This document shows, piece after piece, positions 27,464-36,570 of a stretch of DNA of 64,000 nt. How positions within the stretch are numbered: position 1 is the stretch's first letter; the number at the start of each line of letters is the position of its first letter. The notes under the pieces are model-generated. The model was not told the origin of the DNA. It made no database searches and saw only the letters and a program-made list of their open reading frames with translations. This stretch comes from a candidate division KSB1 bacterium (GTDB taxonomy: Bacteria; Zhuqueibacterota; Zhuqueibacteria; Thermofontimicrobiales; Thermofontimicrobiaceae), in contig JAPDPQ010000002.1 in assembly GCA_034506395.1 (NCBI GenBank), positions 116,255 through 180,254 on the forward strand, given 5' to 3'. The translations under genes were made by a program, and so were the position numbers.

Positions 27464-27961
27464 ATGATCAAAATTTTGCAACCTGATGAACTGAACTTTG
27501 AACAAAAGGATGGCGGATTTCTGCGATTGAAATTGGCAAATGGAACGATCCATGAGCCGATCAGCTGTGTGCCATTGTTTCCTCTGTCCAATCCAACCAG
27601 CTACATCGCGCTGGTAGTCAAAAGAAATGGAACAACTGAGGAGGTCGGGGTGATTCACCAGCTTAATGATCTGTCCCCAGCACAACGGCCATTGGTGGAA
27701 CGGGAGATCCAATTGCGCTATTTCTGCCCTCGAATTCTCGATATCCATGCCATCAGTTCCAAATATGGAGTGGATCAATGGGATGTGACGACCGATTGCG
27801 GAAAAAAGCGGTTTCTGGTTCAGGATGCGAAGGAAAATGTCACGATCCGCGATGATGGGTTGATTATGATTATTGATACTGAAGGCTGCCGCTATCAGGT
27901 TCGGGACTATCGACAATTACCGACCCGTGCGCGCATCCGATTGGAACAGGCGCTGCTTTAA
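27464..27961 (+). CDS. DUF1854 family protein, partner of the ABC exporter
   Basis: A 165-residue cytosolic protein matching my recollection of the DUF1854 family. It opens MIKILQPDELNFEQ and has the family-like segments LFPLSNPTSYIALV (about 40-53), GVIHQLNDLSP (63-73), a core strand pair, and the ending YRQLPTRARIRLEQAL. Its ATG follows the ABC gene TAA with no spacer, so translation is coupled. The family has no proven activity; constant linkage with an ABC exporter suggests a subunit or regulator of that transporter. No catalytic motif or membrane span is visible. Confidence 0.78.
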   Translation: MIKILQPDELNFEQKDGGFLRLKLANGTIHEPISCVPLFPLSNPTSYIALVVKRNGTTEEVGVIHQLNDLSPAQRPLVEREIQLRYFCPRILDIHAISSKYGVDQWDVTTDCGKKRFLVQDAKENVTIRDDGLIMIIDTEGCRYQVRDYRQLPTRARIRLEQALL

Positions 27962-28021
27962 ACCGCCATCAAGAAATCGATGTTTGCAGATGAAAATAGA
28001 ATGGATAAATCAAATTGAATG

Positions 28022-28050
28022 TTGCTAATTTCAAAATTTTGTGCTATATT
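28022..28050 (+). promoter_or_regulatory. Predicted sigma-70-type promoter upstream of AFOR
   Basis: TTGCTA (28022-28027), a 17-nt spacer, and TATATT (28045-28050). The hexamers and spacing equal those of the predicted csp promoter. It lies about 300 bp from the AFOR start, with a repeat in between, so the leader would be long and the assignment is tentative. Confidence 0.35.
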
Positions 28051-28095
28051 TCTCTCCATTAATTAGTGCTCCTGAGTCAGACGAAGCTGAGTCAT

Positions 28096-28190
28096 GTCAT
28101 TCCGAATGAATCTTTCAGCCAGCGGTGAAGTGAGAAATTTATTATTTCTAGATTGGTTGGTTTCATTGACAGATTTTTCGCTTCGCTGGA
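28096..28190. repeat. Degenerate copy of a GTCATTCCGA-type intergenic palindromic repeat
   Basis: Begins GTCATTCCGAATGAATCT and ends near AGATTTTTCGCTTCGCTGGA. A better-preserved copy is at 39091-39168. Both lie between genes and keep the order: left arm with ATTCCGA..GAATC, right arm with CTTCGCT. Elements of this kind are common as dispersed intergenic repeats in several environmental bacterial phyla. Confidence 0.5.
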
Positions 28191-28355
28191 AAAGGCCCTG
28201 AATTGGCTGACGAATTTTAATAATCTGACTAAGGGATGTTATGAGTTGAAACAATCAATCTCGGCTTATTCAAAACTATCGTCAAATGACTTGCGAATAT
28301 AGTTGATAATTCCGACTCTTGAAACGGCTATTTGGATTTAAACAGGGGTAGTTTT

Positions 28356-30239
28356 GTGGCAGAGATCATCGGCACAAGTAACCGAGTTCTTGAAATCGAT
28401 CTATCGACTCAACAGGTCGTTGAGTTAAAAATTACTGACCAGGATCGACAGCTTTATATGGGTGGAAAAGGTCTTGGTTTAAAGTTTCTTTATGAAAGAT
28501 TAAAACCAGGCGTTAATCCGCTGGGGGAAGAGAACATCATTGCCTTGATGATGGGGGTGATTATGGGCACTGGCGCCACATGCAGTGGTCGCTTTGTCGC
28601 AATCACCAAATCGCCGCTGACTGGGATTTTGGTCTCTTCTTCCTGCGGGGGGCCATTTGGAATGGCGGTCAAGACAGCAGGTTACGATGGGTTATTGATC
28701 AAGGGAATGGCTGATCGGCCATGCTATCTGGAGATCACAGCCGATGGTGTACAGTTTCATGATGGGCAGGGACTCTGGGGCAAGGATACCGAGGAGACCC
28801 AGCAGGCTTTGGGGTTGAACAAAACCGATGGTGCATTGGTCATTGGCCCCGCTGGAGAAAATCAGGTTTGGTTTGCCAATGTGCGCTCGGGAAGTCGCTA
28901 TCTCGGCCGTGGCGGGATCGGCGCTGTATTTGGTGCGAAACGTGTAAAAGCGATCGTGGCGCGCGGCGGGAAATTTAAAATCGTTCCCAAAAATGTCAAG
29001 CTATTTCAGAAGGTCCATAAAAAAGCAGTAAAGCAAATTAACGAGAACTTGATCACCGGCACTTTGTACCGCAAATACGGCACAGCTGCTAATTTCAAAT
29101 TCTGTCAACGGGGCAATATCGTACCAGTGGAAAATTTTCGCTTTGGTAATCGCGATCTTGTGGACAAGGTCACCGGCGAAGCCATGGCGGACCAGTACAG
29201 GACCCAGCCGTATACCTGTATCCCTTGCTCCATTTTATGTGGCCATAAAGGGAGCTATCCTGATGGTAACATCCGTAAAATACCTGAATATGAGACGACA
29301 GCTATGCTCGGGCCGAACCTGGGTATTTTTGATACCGATTTGATCAGTGTCTGGAATGATCAATGCGGTCGGTTGGGCCTAGATACTATTTCAACTGGGG
29401 TCACCCTCGCATTTGCCATGGAAGCTGGTGAGCTGGGTTTGATCAAAACGAATTTGAAATTTGGCTCACCAAATGGAATTGCGGAAACGATCGAGGAAAT
29501 CGCCTATCGTCGCGGATTTGGCGCGGAGCTGGCGAATGGTACCCGCTGGTTGTCCGAAAAATATGGCGGCAAGGAATTCGCCATGCAGGTGAAGGGCATG
29601 GAATTCCCAGCCTATGATCCCCGAGGCTCTTGGGGGCAGGGACTTTCGTATGCCGTTGCCAATCGCGGTCCCTGTCATCTCTCCGCCACTACTTTCGCGC
29701 TGGAAGTGTTTTTGAACTACTTGAATCCTAATTCCACGCGGGCGAGAGCTGATTATGTGACCTTGTTTGAAGCGATTTACAACGGGGTCAATTCGCTCCA
29801 CATCTGCTTGTTCACCACGTGGGCGTTTTTGATGGAGCCAGCGATCATCAAATATACCCCAACCCCCATTTTGCGCTTCGTGATGCAGACGTTCCCTTGG
29901 CTGGCCAAAAAATTTATGGATCTGCGCGTGTTCTGCCAATACTATGAATCTGTCACCGGGATCAAAATGAATCCGAAAAAATTTCTGACTATTGGGCATC
30001 GGATTCATCTGTTGGAGCGCTATATGAACACGCGCGAGGGTATTTCGCGCAAGGACGATACACTGCCCGATCGATTTCTCAAGCAGCCCAGACGAAACGA
30101 TCCAGCGCAACACATTGTGCCGCTCGACAAAATGCTGGATAGATATTATCAGCTCCGAGGATACGACGAAAATGGTATTCCGATCAGGGAGATTTTAATG
30201 AAATATGGCATACATTTACAACAGGAGCCGCTCCAATGA
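28356..30239 (+). CDS. Tungsten (or molybdenum) aldehyde:ferredoxin oxidoreductase
   Basis: Oxidises aldehydes to acids with ferredoxin, or reduces acids in reverse, using a bis-pterin tungsten cofactor; cytoplasmic. The GTG at 28356 is preferred, with AGGGG 7 nt upstream; a TTG eight codons earlier also opens the frame. There are 627 residues. The N-terminal fold shows GGKGLG and GPAGE segments. The [4Fe-4S] ligands are C288, C291 and C295 (TCIPCSILC) with C484 in LHICLF. Pterin-site segments include CGRLGLD and the YDPRGSWGQGLSYA stretch. The stop overlaps the start of an M16 peptidase gene by ATGA. No cofactor synthesis gene is near. Confidence 0.92.
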   Translation: MAEIIGTSNRVLEIDLSTQQVVELKITDQDRQLYMGGKGLGLKFLYERLKPGVNPLGEENIIALMMGVIMGTGATCSGRFVAITKSPLTGILVSSSCGGPFGMAVKTAGYDGLLIKGMADRPCYLEITADGVQFHDGQGLWGKDTEETQQALGLNKTDGALVIGPAGENQVWFANVRSGSRYLGRGGIGAVFGAKRVKAIVARGGKFKIVPKNVKLFQKVHKKAVKQINENLITGTLYRKYGTAANFKFCQRGNIVPVENFRFGNRDLVDKVTGEAMADQYRTQPYTCIPCSILCGHKGSYPDGNIRKIPEYETTAMLGPNLGIFDTDLISVWNDQCGRLGLDTISTGVTLAFAMEAGELGLIKTNLKFGSPNGIAETIEEIAYRRGFGAELANGTRWLSEKYGGKEFAMQVKGMEFPAYDPRGSWGQGLSYAVANRGPCHLSATTFALEVFLNYLNPNSTRARADYVTLFEAIYNGVNSLHICLFTTWAFLMEPAIIKYTPTPILRFVMQTFPWLAKKFMDLRVFCQYYESVTGIKMNPKKFLTIGHRIHLLERYMNTREGISRKDDTLPDRFLKQPRRNDPAQHIVPLDKMLDRYYQLRGYDENGIPIREILMKYGIHLQQEPLQ

Positions 30240-33226
30240 TCAATTTGAAGATCAACTTTAACATGAATGATGTAATCCATGGGTTTCGCGTTGTTAATAT
30301 CACGCCACTGTTCGAATTAAATTTCACAGCCATTCAGCTTGAGCATATCAAGACCGGGGCTCGGATCATGCATTTTTACGCCGATGATTCAGAGAATTTG
30401 TTCTCCATCAATTTTCCGACGCCACCGCCTGATGATACCGGGGTGCCGCATATCATGGAACACTCGGTATTGAGCGGATCTCAAAAATATCCAGTTCGTG
30501 ATCCATTTTTCGAGATGGTAAAGATGAGCATGGCGACGTTCATCAATGCCATGACCGGCTGGGATTGCACCTATTATCCGGTGGCGAGCAATGTGAAGCA
30601 AGATTTATTTAACCTGGCTGAGGTCTATTTCGATGCGGTATTTCATCCGCTGTTGACCGAACAAACCTTTCGGCGTGAAGCGCATCATCTCATGCCGAAA
30701 AATCCTCGCCAGCCGACTGGAGAACTGACTTTGAACGGTGTGGTTTATAATGAAATGAAGGGCACGTTTTCTGATCCAGAATCGCGGCTGTATCGTGGTA
30801 TGAGCCGCGCCTTATTTCCAGACTCGATCTATGGCCGCGAGTCCGGTGGCGATCCCGAGAGCATCCCGGACCTGACTTATCAAGCTTTCAAAAAATTCTT
30901 TGAAGATCATTATCATCCCAGCAACGCGTATTTTTTTATTTATGGCGATATCCCCACCGAGGAGTACCTAATTTTTTTGAAAGATAAACTCGATGCATTC
31001 GAACGTCGGGAAGTTCGAGTGAAGATCTCCCAGCAACCGCGCTGGGACTCGCCCCGAAGGATGCAAGATTTTTATCCGATTGGCTCATCGGAGTCGCCGG
31101 AGGAAAAGACCTATGTGGTGATCAACTGGTTGGTCGGCAGCGGCATCGATGCATTGGACGTGGCCCAGCTCTACATTTTGAGCAATATTTTATTGGGCAA
31201 TGAGGCTGCGCCGCTGAAAAAGGCGATCATCGATTCCAAGTTGGGCCAGGACCTGATCTATTCCGGATTTCGCTCGGTGGGATTGGAATCAGTTTTTACT
31301 GTGGGATTGAAAGGCACTGAACCAGATCGGGCAGACCGATTCGAGCGACTGGTGTTCGATACGCTAAACCAGTTGGCACAAGAGGAGTTTGATCGAGAGC
31401 GGGTGGCGGCGGCATTTCAACAGGCGGCTTATCACTATCGCGAAATTCTGCCTTCTTATCCTCTGCATCTCATGGATCGCGTGGTGAACGTCTGGATCCA
31501 AGGGGGAGATCCTTTAACCTTCGTTCGGATGAACGAACATTTAAAAACATGTCAGCAAAAATATCAGGAAAATCCAGCTCTGTTCAACCAATTGATTAAG
31601 GAGAGGCTGCTGGACAACCCTCATCGGTTGACTTATCTGATGCTGCCCGACAAAGATCTTGAGGCTCGGGAGGAGGCAGCGTTCGCCCAGCGGATGAAGC
31701 AAGTGCGCAGCCAGTTCAACGAGGAGCAGTTGAAGAGGATCGCGCGGGAGGCAAAGCGGCTGGAGCGGGAATCCGGAACGCCCAATTCGCCGGAGGCGTT
31801 GGCCACCCTGCCGCAATTGAAAGTGAGCGAAATCCCTAGGCAGCCCAAACATATCCCTACAACAATCGAACGCCTTGCCAAAGGGGTAGAATTGTTGATC
31901 AATGATGTATTCGCCAACGGGGTGAATTATCTTTATCTAGATTTCAATCTCACTGGACTGCCCAAGAATTTATGGGAGTACATGCCCCGATACGTCGATG
32001 CCATAAATAAACTTGGCGCGGCTGGAATGAATTACGAGCAGATTGCGAGTCGTGTAGCTGCCCATACTGGCGGCATTGATTGCTGGACCTATTTCACCAC
32101 CCATGCAACCGAGCCGCAGCGGTCGGTCTGGGGATTGCGATTTAGTCTCAAATCATTGGATGAGCAGATCGATCCAGCGATGGAATTATTGCGCGATCTC
32201 ATTTTTGCGGTCGATCCGCGGGATAAAGAACGGTTGCGCGATGTGGTGGTTCAAGCGCGGGCGCATTATCGGACCGAGCTGGTTCAGGATGGATCTGGGA
32301 CTGCCAGTCGGCATGCTGCGCGCGGCCTCTCTGCTGAGGCATATTTGGCTGAGATCATCCATGGTTTGCCTCAATTGGCGTTGACCGAGCAACTGGTGGA
32401 TGACTTCGATCAACGGTTTTCAGAGCTCATCGGACATATTGAAGCCGTTCGGGATTTCATCCTGAATCCGCGGCGATTGACGGCAAGTTTTACAGGTTCC
32501 GACTACGCAGCGGAACGAGTGCGCCAGCATCTGACGTCCTGGATCCAGCAGATGAACGATCAACCGATAACTCCGGCTGCGCTGGAATTTGTGCCGTATC
32601 AACAGCCGCCGCGCGAGGGACTGGCAAGTCCCATGCAGGTAGCATATTGCTCTCAAGTGGTTCCTGGCTGGCACATCTCCCATCCCGATTCGGTCCTGCT
32701 AAAATTGGGCACGCGGATCATCTCGTCAGAGTATATGCTAAATGAAATTCGATTCAAGGGGAATGCCTACGGCGCTTGGGCCAGCTATGACGGGCTGGAT
32801 CAGGAATTCGAATTGTCGTCATATCGGGATCCCCATATAGCGCGCACGCTTCAGGTGTTTGAAAACCTGATGCAGTATGTTCAGCAGGCTGATTGGACCC
32901 AGGGAGATGTCGATCGAGCGATCATCGGAGCGGCTAAGCATTATCACAAGCCCCTCCGGCCAAAAACGGCTACGCGCAAAGCTTTGCATCGCCATCTCAC
33001 TGGGCAAACGCCGCAGTTTCGCGAAGCGCAGTTTGATCGTATTCTTTCTGCTGCTGCTAAGCAGGTCACTCGCGCGACTCTCGATTTTCTATTGGAAAAC
33101 TGGCAGCGGTCCGCAGTATGTGTTGTCTCGAGCCGCGAAAAACTCGCTCAGGCCAATCGCCAACTGAAAAAAGGTAAATTGAGCATTCGAGATTTATTGA
33201 ATTCAAGCCATAAGGATCAGGGCTAA
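30236..33226 (+). CDS. M16C zinc metallopeptidase (presequence-protease/insulinase-like)
   Basis: A 996-residue clam-shell protease that degrades short unstructured peptides. The inverted zinc motif HxxEH is present as H72-IM-E75-H76 (PHIMEHSVLSGS), with the third ligand E173 in YNEMKG about 100 residues later. The two homologous halves are joined near residues 490-530, where a charged helical hinge (RSQFNEEQLKRIAREAKRLE) lies, as in PreP/Cym1. No signal peptide is seen, so it is cytosolic. The ATG overlaps the AFOR stop (ATGA). M16C proteins exist in bacteria and organelles; the link with AFOR is unexplained. Confidence 0.9.
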   Translation: MINLKINFNMNDVIHGFRVVNITPLFELNFTAIQLEHIKTGARIMHFYADDSENLFSINFPTPPPDDTGVPHIMEHSVLSGSQKYPVRDPFFEMVKMSMATFINAMTGWDCTYYPVASNVKQDLFNLAEVYFDAVFHPLLTEQTFRREAHHLMPKNPRQPTGELTLNGVVYNEMKGTFSDPESRLYRGMSRALFPDSIYGRESGGDPESIPDLTYQAFKKFFEDHYHPSNAYFFIYGDIPTEEYLIFLKDKLDAFERREVRVKISQQPRWDSPRRMQDFYPIGSSESPEEKTYVVINWLVGSGIDALDVAQLYILSNILLGNEAAPLKKAIIDSKLGQDLIYSGFRSVGLESVFTVGLKGTEPDRADRFERLVFDTLNQLAQEEFDRERVAAAFQQAAYHYREILPSYPLHLMDRVVNVWIQGGDPLTFVRMNEHLKTCQQKYQENPALFNQLIKERLLDNPHRLTYLMLPDKDLEAREEAAFAQRMKQVRSQFNEEQLKRIAREAKRLERESGTPNSPEALATLPQLKVSEIPRQPKHIPTTIERLAKGVELLINDVFANGVNYLYLDFNLTGLPKNLWEYMPRYVDAINKLGAAGMNYEQIASRVAAHTGGIDCWTYFTTHATEPQRSVWGLRFSLKSLDEQIDPAMELLRDLIFAVDPRDKERLRDVVVQARAHYRTELVQDGSGTASRHAARGLSAEAYLAEIIHGLPQLALTEQLVDDFDQRFSELIGHIEAVRDFILNPRRLTASFTGSDYAAERVRQHLTSWIQQMNDQPITPAALEFVPYQQPPREGLASPMQVAYCSQVVPGWHISHPDSVLLKLGTRIISSEYMLNEIRFKGNAYGAWASYDGLDQEFELSSYRDPHIARTLQVFENLMQYVQQADWTQGDVDRAIIGAAKHYHKPLRPKTATRKALHRHLTGQTPQFREAQFDRILSAAAKQVTRATLDFLLENWQRSAVCVVSSREKLAQANRQLKKGKLSIRDLLNSSHKDQG

Positions 33227-33445
33227 AAAGAAACATATAAACCTCTGATGCCATTTGCCATAGAAATATCGAATTGCGCTCAATACATGAGCCGAAATTG
33301 ATCCAATTCAATTGAGCTTTGCCAATAAGCTCCTGAACTGGTGAGCTTTGGCTTTGCGGCCATTTCTGTCTAAAAATGATCATCGATCAGAACATGGTTA
33401 TCCGAGCCAAGTGCTCCATTCAGCCCAATAACGGAGGAAGCAGCG

Positions 33446-34078
33446 ATGAGCATCGAATTCATGGATGCAGTCAAATTGCTATTAGCCATTCTATCTGGCG
33501 CGCTCATCGGGGCGGAGCGGGAGTATCGCGATAAAACCGCTGGGTTTCGAACGCTGATTTTCATTTGCGTCGGTGCTACGCTATTCACCATGTTCTCTTT
33601 GAAAATTGGTGGGGAAAATGATCCTCGGATCGCTGCCAACATCGTGAGTGGCATCGGATTTTTGGGAGCTGGCGTGATCCTGCGAGAGAAAGGTCGCGTC
33701 CTTGGTCTGACAACAGCAGCGATGATCTGGCTTACAGCCGCCGTCGGAATGGGCATTGGCAGCGGATATTTCTTGCTTTCCGGTTTGACTGTCATTTTTG
33801 TGCTTATCATTCTTTTGGTGTTTCCACGGTTCGAACGCATGATCGATTTGGCCCGCGAAACACGCTCATATGAGATCGTTTGTGCTTTGAGATCTGAAAA
33901 AGCCACCGACCTGCAACAACTATTTCAGCGCAACAAGCTAACCGTTCGCAGCTTCAAGCAGGAGAAATCCGGGGATAAAATGACCTGCACGGTGGTGGTT
34001 GTCGGTTCGCCTCGCAATCATGAACAAGCTCGTCAGAAACTTTTACAAGATCCAGAAGTGCAATCGTTCACTTTTTGA
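33446..34078 (+). CDS. MgtC/SapB family membrane protein
   Basis: A 210-residue inner-membrane protein. The N-terminal signature SGALIGAEREYRDKTAGFRT (about 18-37) is diagnostic of MgtC. Four hydrophobic spans follow, with VSGIGFLGAGVILRE and GLTTAAMIWLTAAVG typical of the family. Residues 140-210 form a soluble ACT-like tail (EIVCALRSEKATDLQQLF). Family members modulate ATP synthase or act in magnesium and acid stress, but many bacterial ones are uncharacterised. A GGAGGAAG site precedes the ATG. Neighbours do not clarify the role. Confidence 0.9.
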   Translation: MSIEFMDAVKLLLAILSGALIGAEREYRDKTAGFRTLIFICVGATLFTMFSLKIGGENDPRIAANIVSGIGFLGAGVILREKGRVLGLTTAAMIWLTAAVGMGIGSGYFLLSGLTVIFVLIILLVFPRFERMIDLARETRSYEIVCALRSEKATDLQQLFQRNKLTVRSFKQEKSGDKMTCTVVVVGSPRNHEQARQKLLQDPEVQSFTF

Positions 34079-34121
34079 TGCATCACATGAGGCTTAAAAT
34101 TCCCACGGAGGAAAAACAAGG

Positions 34122-35192
34122 ATGTCTTTCGCAAAGCGATGCTTCTTTGCTTTCTCCTTTGGTTCATTGCTACTGATCTATTGTTCTTCCCCTCTCAAAA
34201 AACAAGTCGACTCCCTTTTCTCGATTTACGCGGGCAAAAATGTGCCCGGCGCCGCCTTGCTCATCATCAAAGATGGAAAACCCTTACTGAAAAAATGCTA
34301 CGGCATGGCAGATGTAGAACGGCAGATCCCAGTTACGGAACAAACCAATTTTCGGCTTGCCTCGGTGACCAAGCAGTTCACTGCGATGTGTATCATGATG
34401 CTTGAAGAACGGGGCAAACTTTCCTATGACCAGCCTTTAACGGATATCTTCCCAAATTTCCCTGAATACGGTCGAAAGATCACCATCAGACACCTGTTAA
34501 ACCACACCTCAGGGTTAATCGATTACGAGTCACTCATTCCGGATACGGCGACGAGCCAGGTCCTCGATAAAGATGTGCTTCAAATGATGATGTCCCAGGA
34601 CTCGACCTATTTCCCTCCAGGAAGTCAATATCGCTACAGCAACTCAGGTTATGCAGTGTTGGCGATCATCGTGGAGCAGGTCAGCGGCCAACGGTTCGCT
34701 CAATTTTTGAAAGAAAATATCTTTGAGCCGCTCGGCATGAACACGACTGTGGCTTTCGAGCAGGGCGTTTCAGAGGTAAGTCATCGGGCTTACGGATATG
34801 CCAATGAAGATGGCCAGTTGATTCCCAAGGATCAGAGTCTGACAAGCGCCGTATTAGGAGACGGTGGAATTTATTCATCGATCGAAGATTTATTTAAATG
34901 GGATCAAGCGTTGTACACCGAGCGGCTGGTGCGGACTGAGACGCTCCACCAGGCATTTACCCCAGGCGTATTAAATGACGGGACGAAGCTCGATTATGGG
35001 TTCGGCTGGAGAATCGACTCCTATCGAGGTGTGATGCGCCAACATCATACTGGTCAGAGCTGCGGATTTGCGACCATTATCCAACGCTATCCCGAACAAA
35101 ATTTCTCGATCATCATTTTGACCAATCGCAATGAGCCGATGTTAAATCAAACGGCGGATCAATTGGCGGATTGGTTTCTGTTCGGACGGTAA
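34122..35192 (+). CDS. Serine hydrolase, class C beta-lactamase/DD-peptidase-like lipoprotein
   Basis: A 356-residue envelope hydrolase. A short signal ends at a lipobox-like LLLIYC with C21. Catalytic motifs are S81-VT-K84 (SxxK), Y172-S-N174 (YxN) and HTG in the segment RQHHTGQSCG near residue 310. These fit the beta-lactamase (PF00144) fold, which includes esterases, DD-peptidases and D-aminopeptidases; resistance to beta-lactams should not be assumed. GGAGGAAAAA lies upstream of the ATG. A C26 amidotransferase-like gene follows after 100 bp. Confidence 0.88.
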   Translation: MSFAKRCFFAFSFGSLLLIYCSSPLKKQVDSLFSIYAGKNVPGAALLIIKDGKPLLKKCYGMADVERQIPVTEQTNFRLASVTKQFTAMCIMMLEERGKLSYDQPLTDIFPNFPEYGRKITIRHLLNHTSGLIDYESLIPDTATSQVLDKDVLQMMMSQDSTYFPPGSQYRYSNSGYAVLAIIVEQVSGQRFAQFLKENIFEPLGMNTTVAFEQGVSEVSHRAYGYANEDGQLIPKDQSLTSAVLGDGGIYSSIEDLFKWDQALYTERLVRTETLHQAFTPGVLNDGTKLDYGFGWRIDSYRGVMRQHHTGQSCGFATIIQRYPEQNFSIIILTNRNEPMLNQTADQLADWFLFGR

Positions 35193-35292
35193 ATTTTCTA
35201 GATCGATCGTTTGATCGAATTCAGCGAGGCAATCAAAAAGATCGTTCAGGTCGAAGGAATATAAAGAGAGAACTTATGAAAGGGACAAAGTC

Positions 35293-36465
35293 ATGAGGCT
35301 CAAGGATCAGGTTTGGCGTATCGCATTTATCACGCTGCTCATTGGAAGTGCGCTTGTCGCTTCGAGTTTTGCCCAGCCGCGTTTTTTTGATACGGCTGAA
35401 GCAAAATCCGATCAAGTTCGTCTGACCATTTTTTATCCGACTCTGGGTAGCATCAATGATTTAATAGCGCTGAGGAACAATGGCTTGATCCAAATCGAAA
35501 ACCTGGTGGTCATCGGTGTTTTTCACGCGAAAGAGCGGACCAATTATCAAGCCAGTATTGAATGGGCAGAGCAAAATCAAATCCAATGGCTGAAATTTCA
35601 TCGGCTTGCTGGTGAGCTCAATAAAGATGTCCTGTTTCAAACCAATGCGCTGACCGATGAGTTCAAGACCATTTTCGAAAAATCGGATGGCATCATCTTT
35701 TTCGGGGGCGCTGATATTCCGCCTTATATTTATCGAAAGCAGACCAGTTTGTTCACCGAGATCGAAACCCCCTATCGAAGTTTTTTAGAGACATCATTCA
35801 TTTTTCATCTTCTGGGCGGGCATCAAAATAGGAATTTTATCCCATTGCTTGAATCAGATCCATCATTTCCGATTCTCGGGATCTGTTTAGGCTGTCAAAG
35901 TTTGAATGTTGGGACTGGCGGGACATTGGTTCAGGATATCTGGTCAGAAATATATGGGAAGGGGACGGTGGAGGAAGTGCTGCGGTTGGGGCGAGATCGA
36001 TGGCATACCAATCCTTACCGTCGGCTTTTTCCAGAGCAAAATTTAATCGGATACAATATGCATCCAATTAAATTGCATCGGGAGGGCAAATTGGTTACAG
36101 CGCTTGGCTTTCAGGCGAGCGATCAGCCGATGGTAATCAGTTCGCATCATCAGATGGCTGGCAGGCTCGGAAAAGGGATGAAAGTCATTGCGACTTCGCT
36201 GGACGGGAGGGTGATCGAGTCTTTGGAGCATCAGAAATATCCCAATGTGTTGGGCGTCCAATTTCATCCTGAGTTCTCCATTTTGTACGATCGGTCGCGT
36301 GCTTATCGGTTTCGTCCCGAGGAAGTCAACAAGGTCAGCCTATTAGAGATATTGGAAGGCAATCCGCCAAGCCTGGAGTTCCATCAGAAATTGTGGCATT
36401 GGTTCAGTGAGAAATTAAAAGCGCATCACAATAAAAAAGTGGCGACTGATCACTTACACCCATAG
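35293..36465 (+). CDS. Exported class I glutamine-amidotransferase-like hydrolase (peptidase C26 type)
   Basis: A 390-residue protein with a signal peptide (hydrophobic 9-24, cut near SSFAQP). The triad is visible: C198 in ILGICLGCQ, and H325 and E327 in GVQFHPEFS. This resembles gamma-glutamyl hydrolases (C26, PuuD-like), which cut gamma-glutamyl bonds. Export is unusual for PuuD and suggests periplasmic action on gamma-glutamyl compounds or peptides. The start at 35293 has AAGGGA about 8 nt before it. It lies between a serine hydrolase and a sugar kinase on the same strand. Confidence 0.82.
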   Translation: MRLKDQVWRIAFITLLIGSALVASSFAQPRFFDTAEAKSDQVRLTIFYPTLGSINDLIALRNNGLIQIENLVVIGVFHAKERTNYQASIEWAEQNQIQWLKFHRLAGELNKDVLFQTNALTDEFKTIFEKSDGIIFFGGADIPPYIYRKQTSLFTEIETPYRSFLETSFIFHLLGGHQNRNFIPLLESDPSFPILGICLGCQSLNVGTGGTLVQDIWSEIYGKGTVEEVLRLGRDRWHTNPYRRLFPEQNLIGYNMHPIKLHREGKLVTALGFQASDQPMVISSHHQMAGRLGKGMKVIATSLDGRVIESLEHQKYPNVLGVQFHPEFSILYDRSRAYRFRPEEVNKVSLLEILEGNPPSLEFHQKLWHWFSEKLKAHHNKKVATDHLHP

Positions 36466-36570
36466 GAATTGGAAATTTTCGTTGTGGAGGGTGACCAATG
36501 AACCTCAGTGGACTGGAATTTTTGATTGGGAGACAATGAGGTGAATTTGAGAAGGAGAGAGGAAAAAATT

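Larger units (their letters stand above)
27962..28355. other. 394-bp intergenic region upstream of AFOR
   Basis: Holds a predicted promoter (28022-28050) and a degenerate dispersed repeat (28096-28190). The minus-strand 63-codon frame here coincides with the repeat and is rejected. Confidence 0.5.

Noticed and set aside
34122..35192. Calling this gene an antibiotic-resistance beta-lactamase
   Set aside because: The SxxK/YxN/HTG set is shared with esterases and peptidases, so resistance cannot be inferred.
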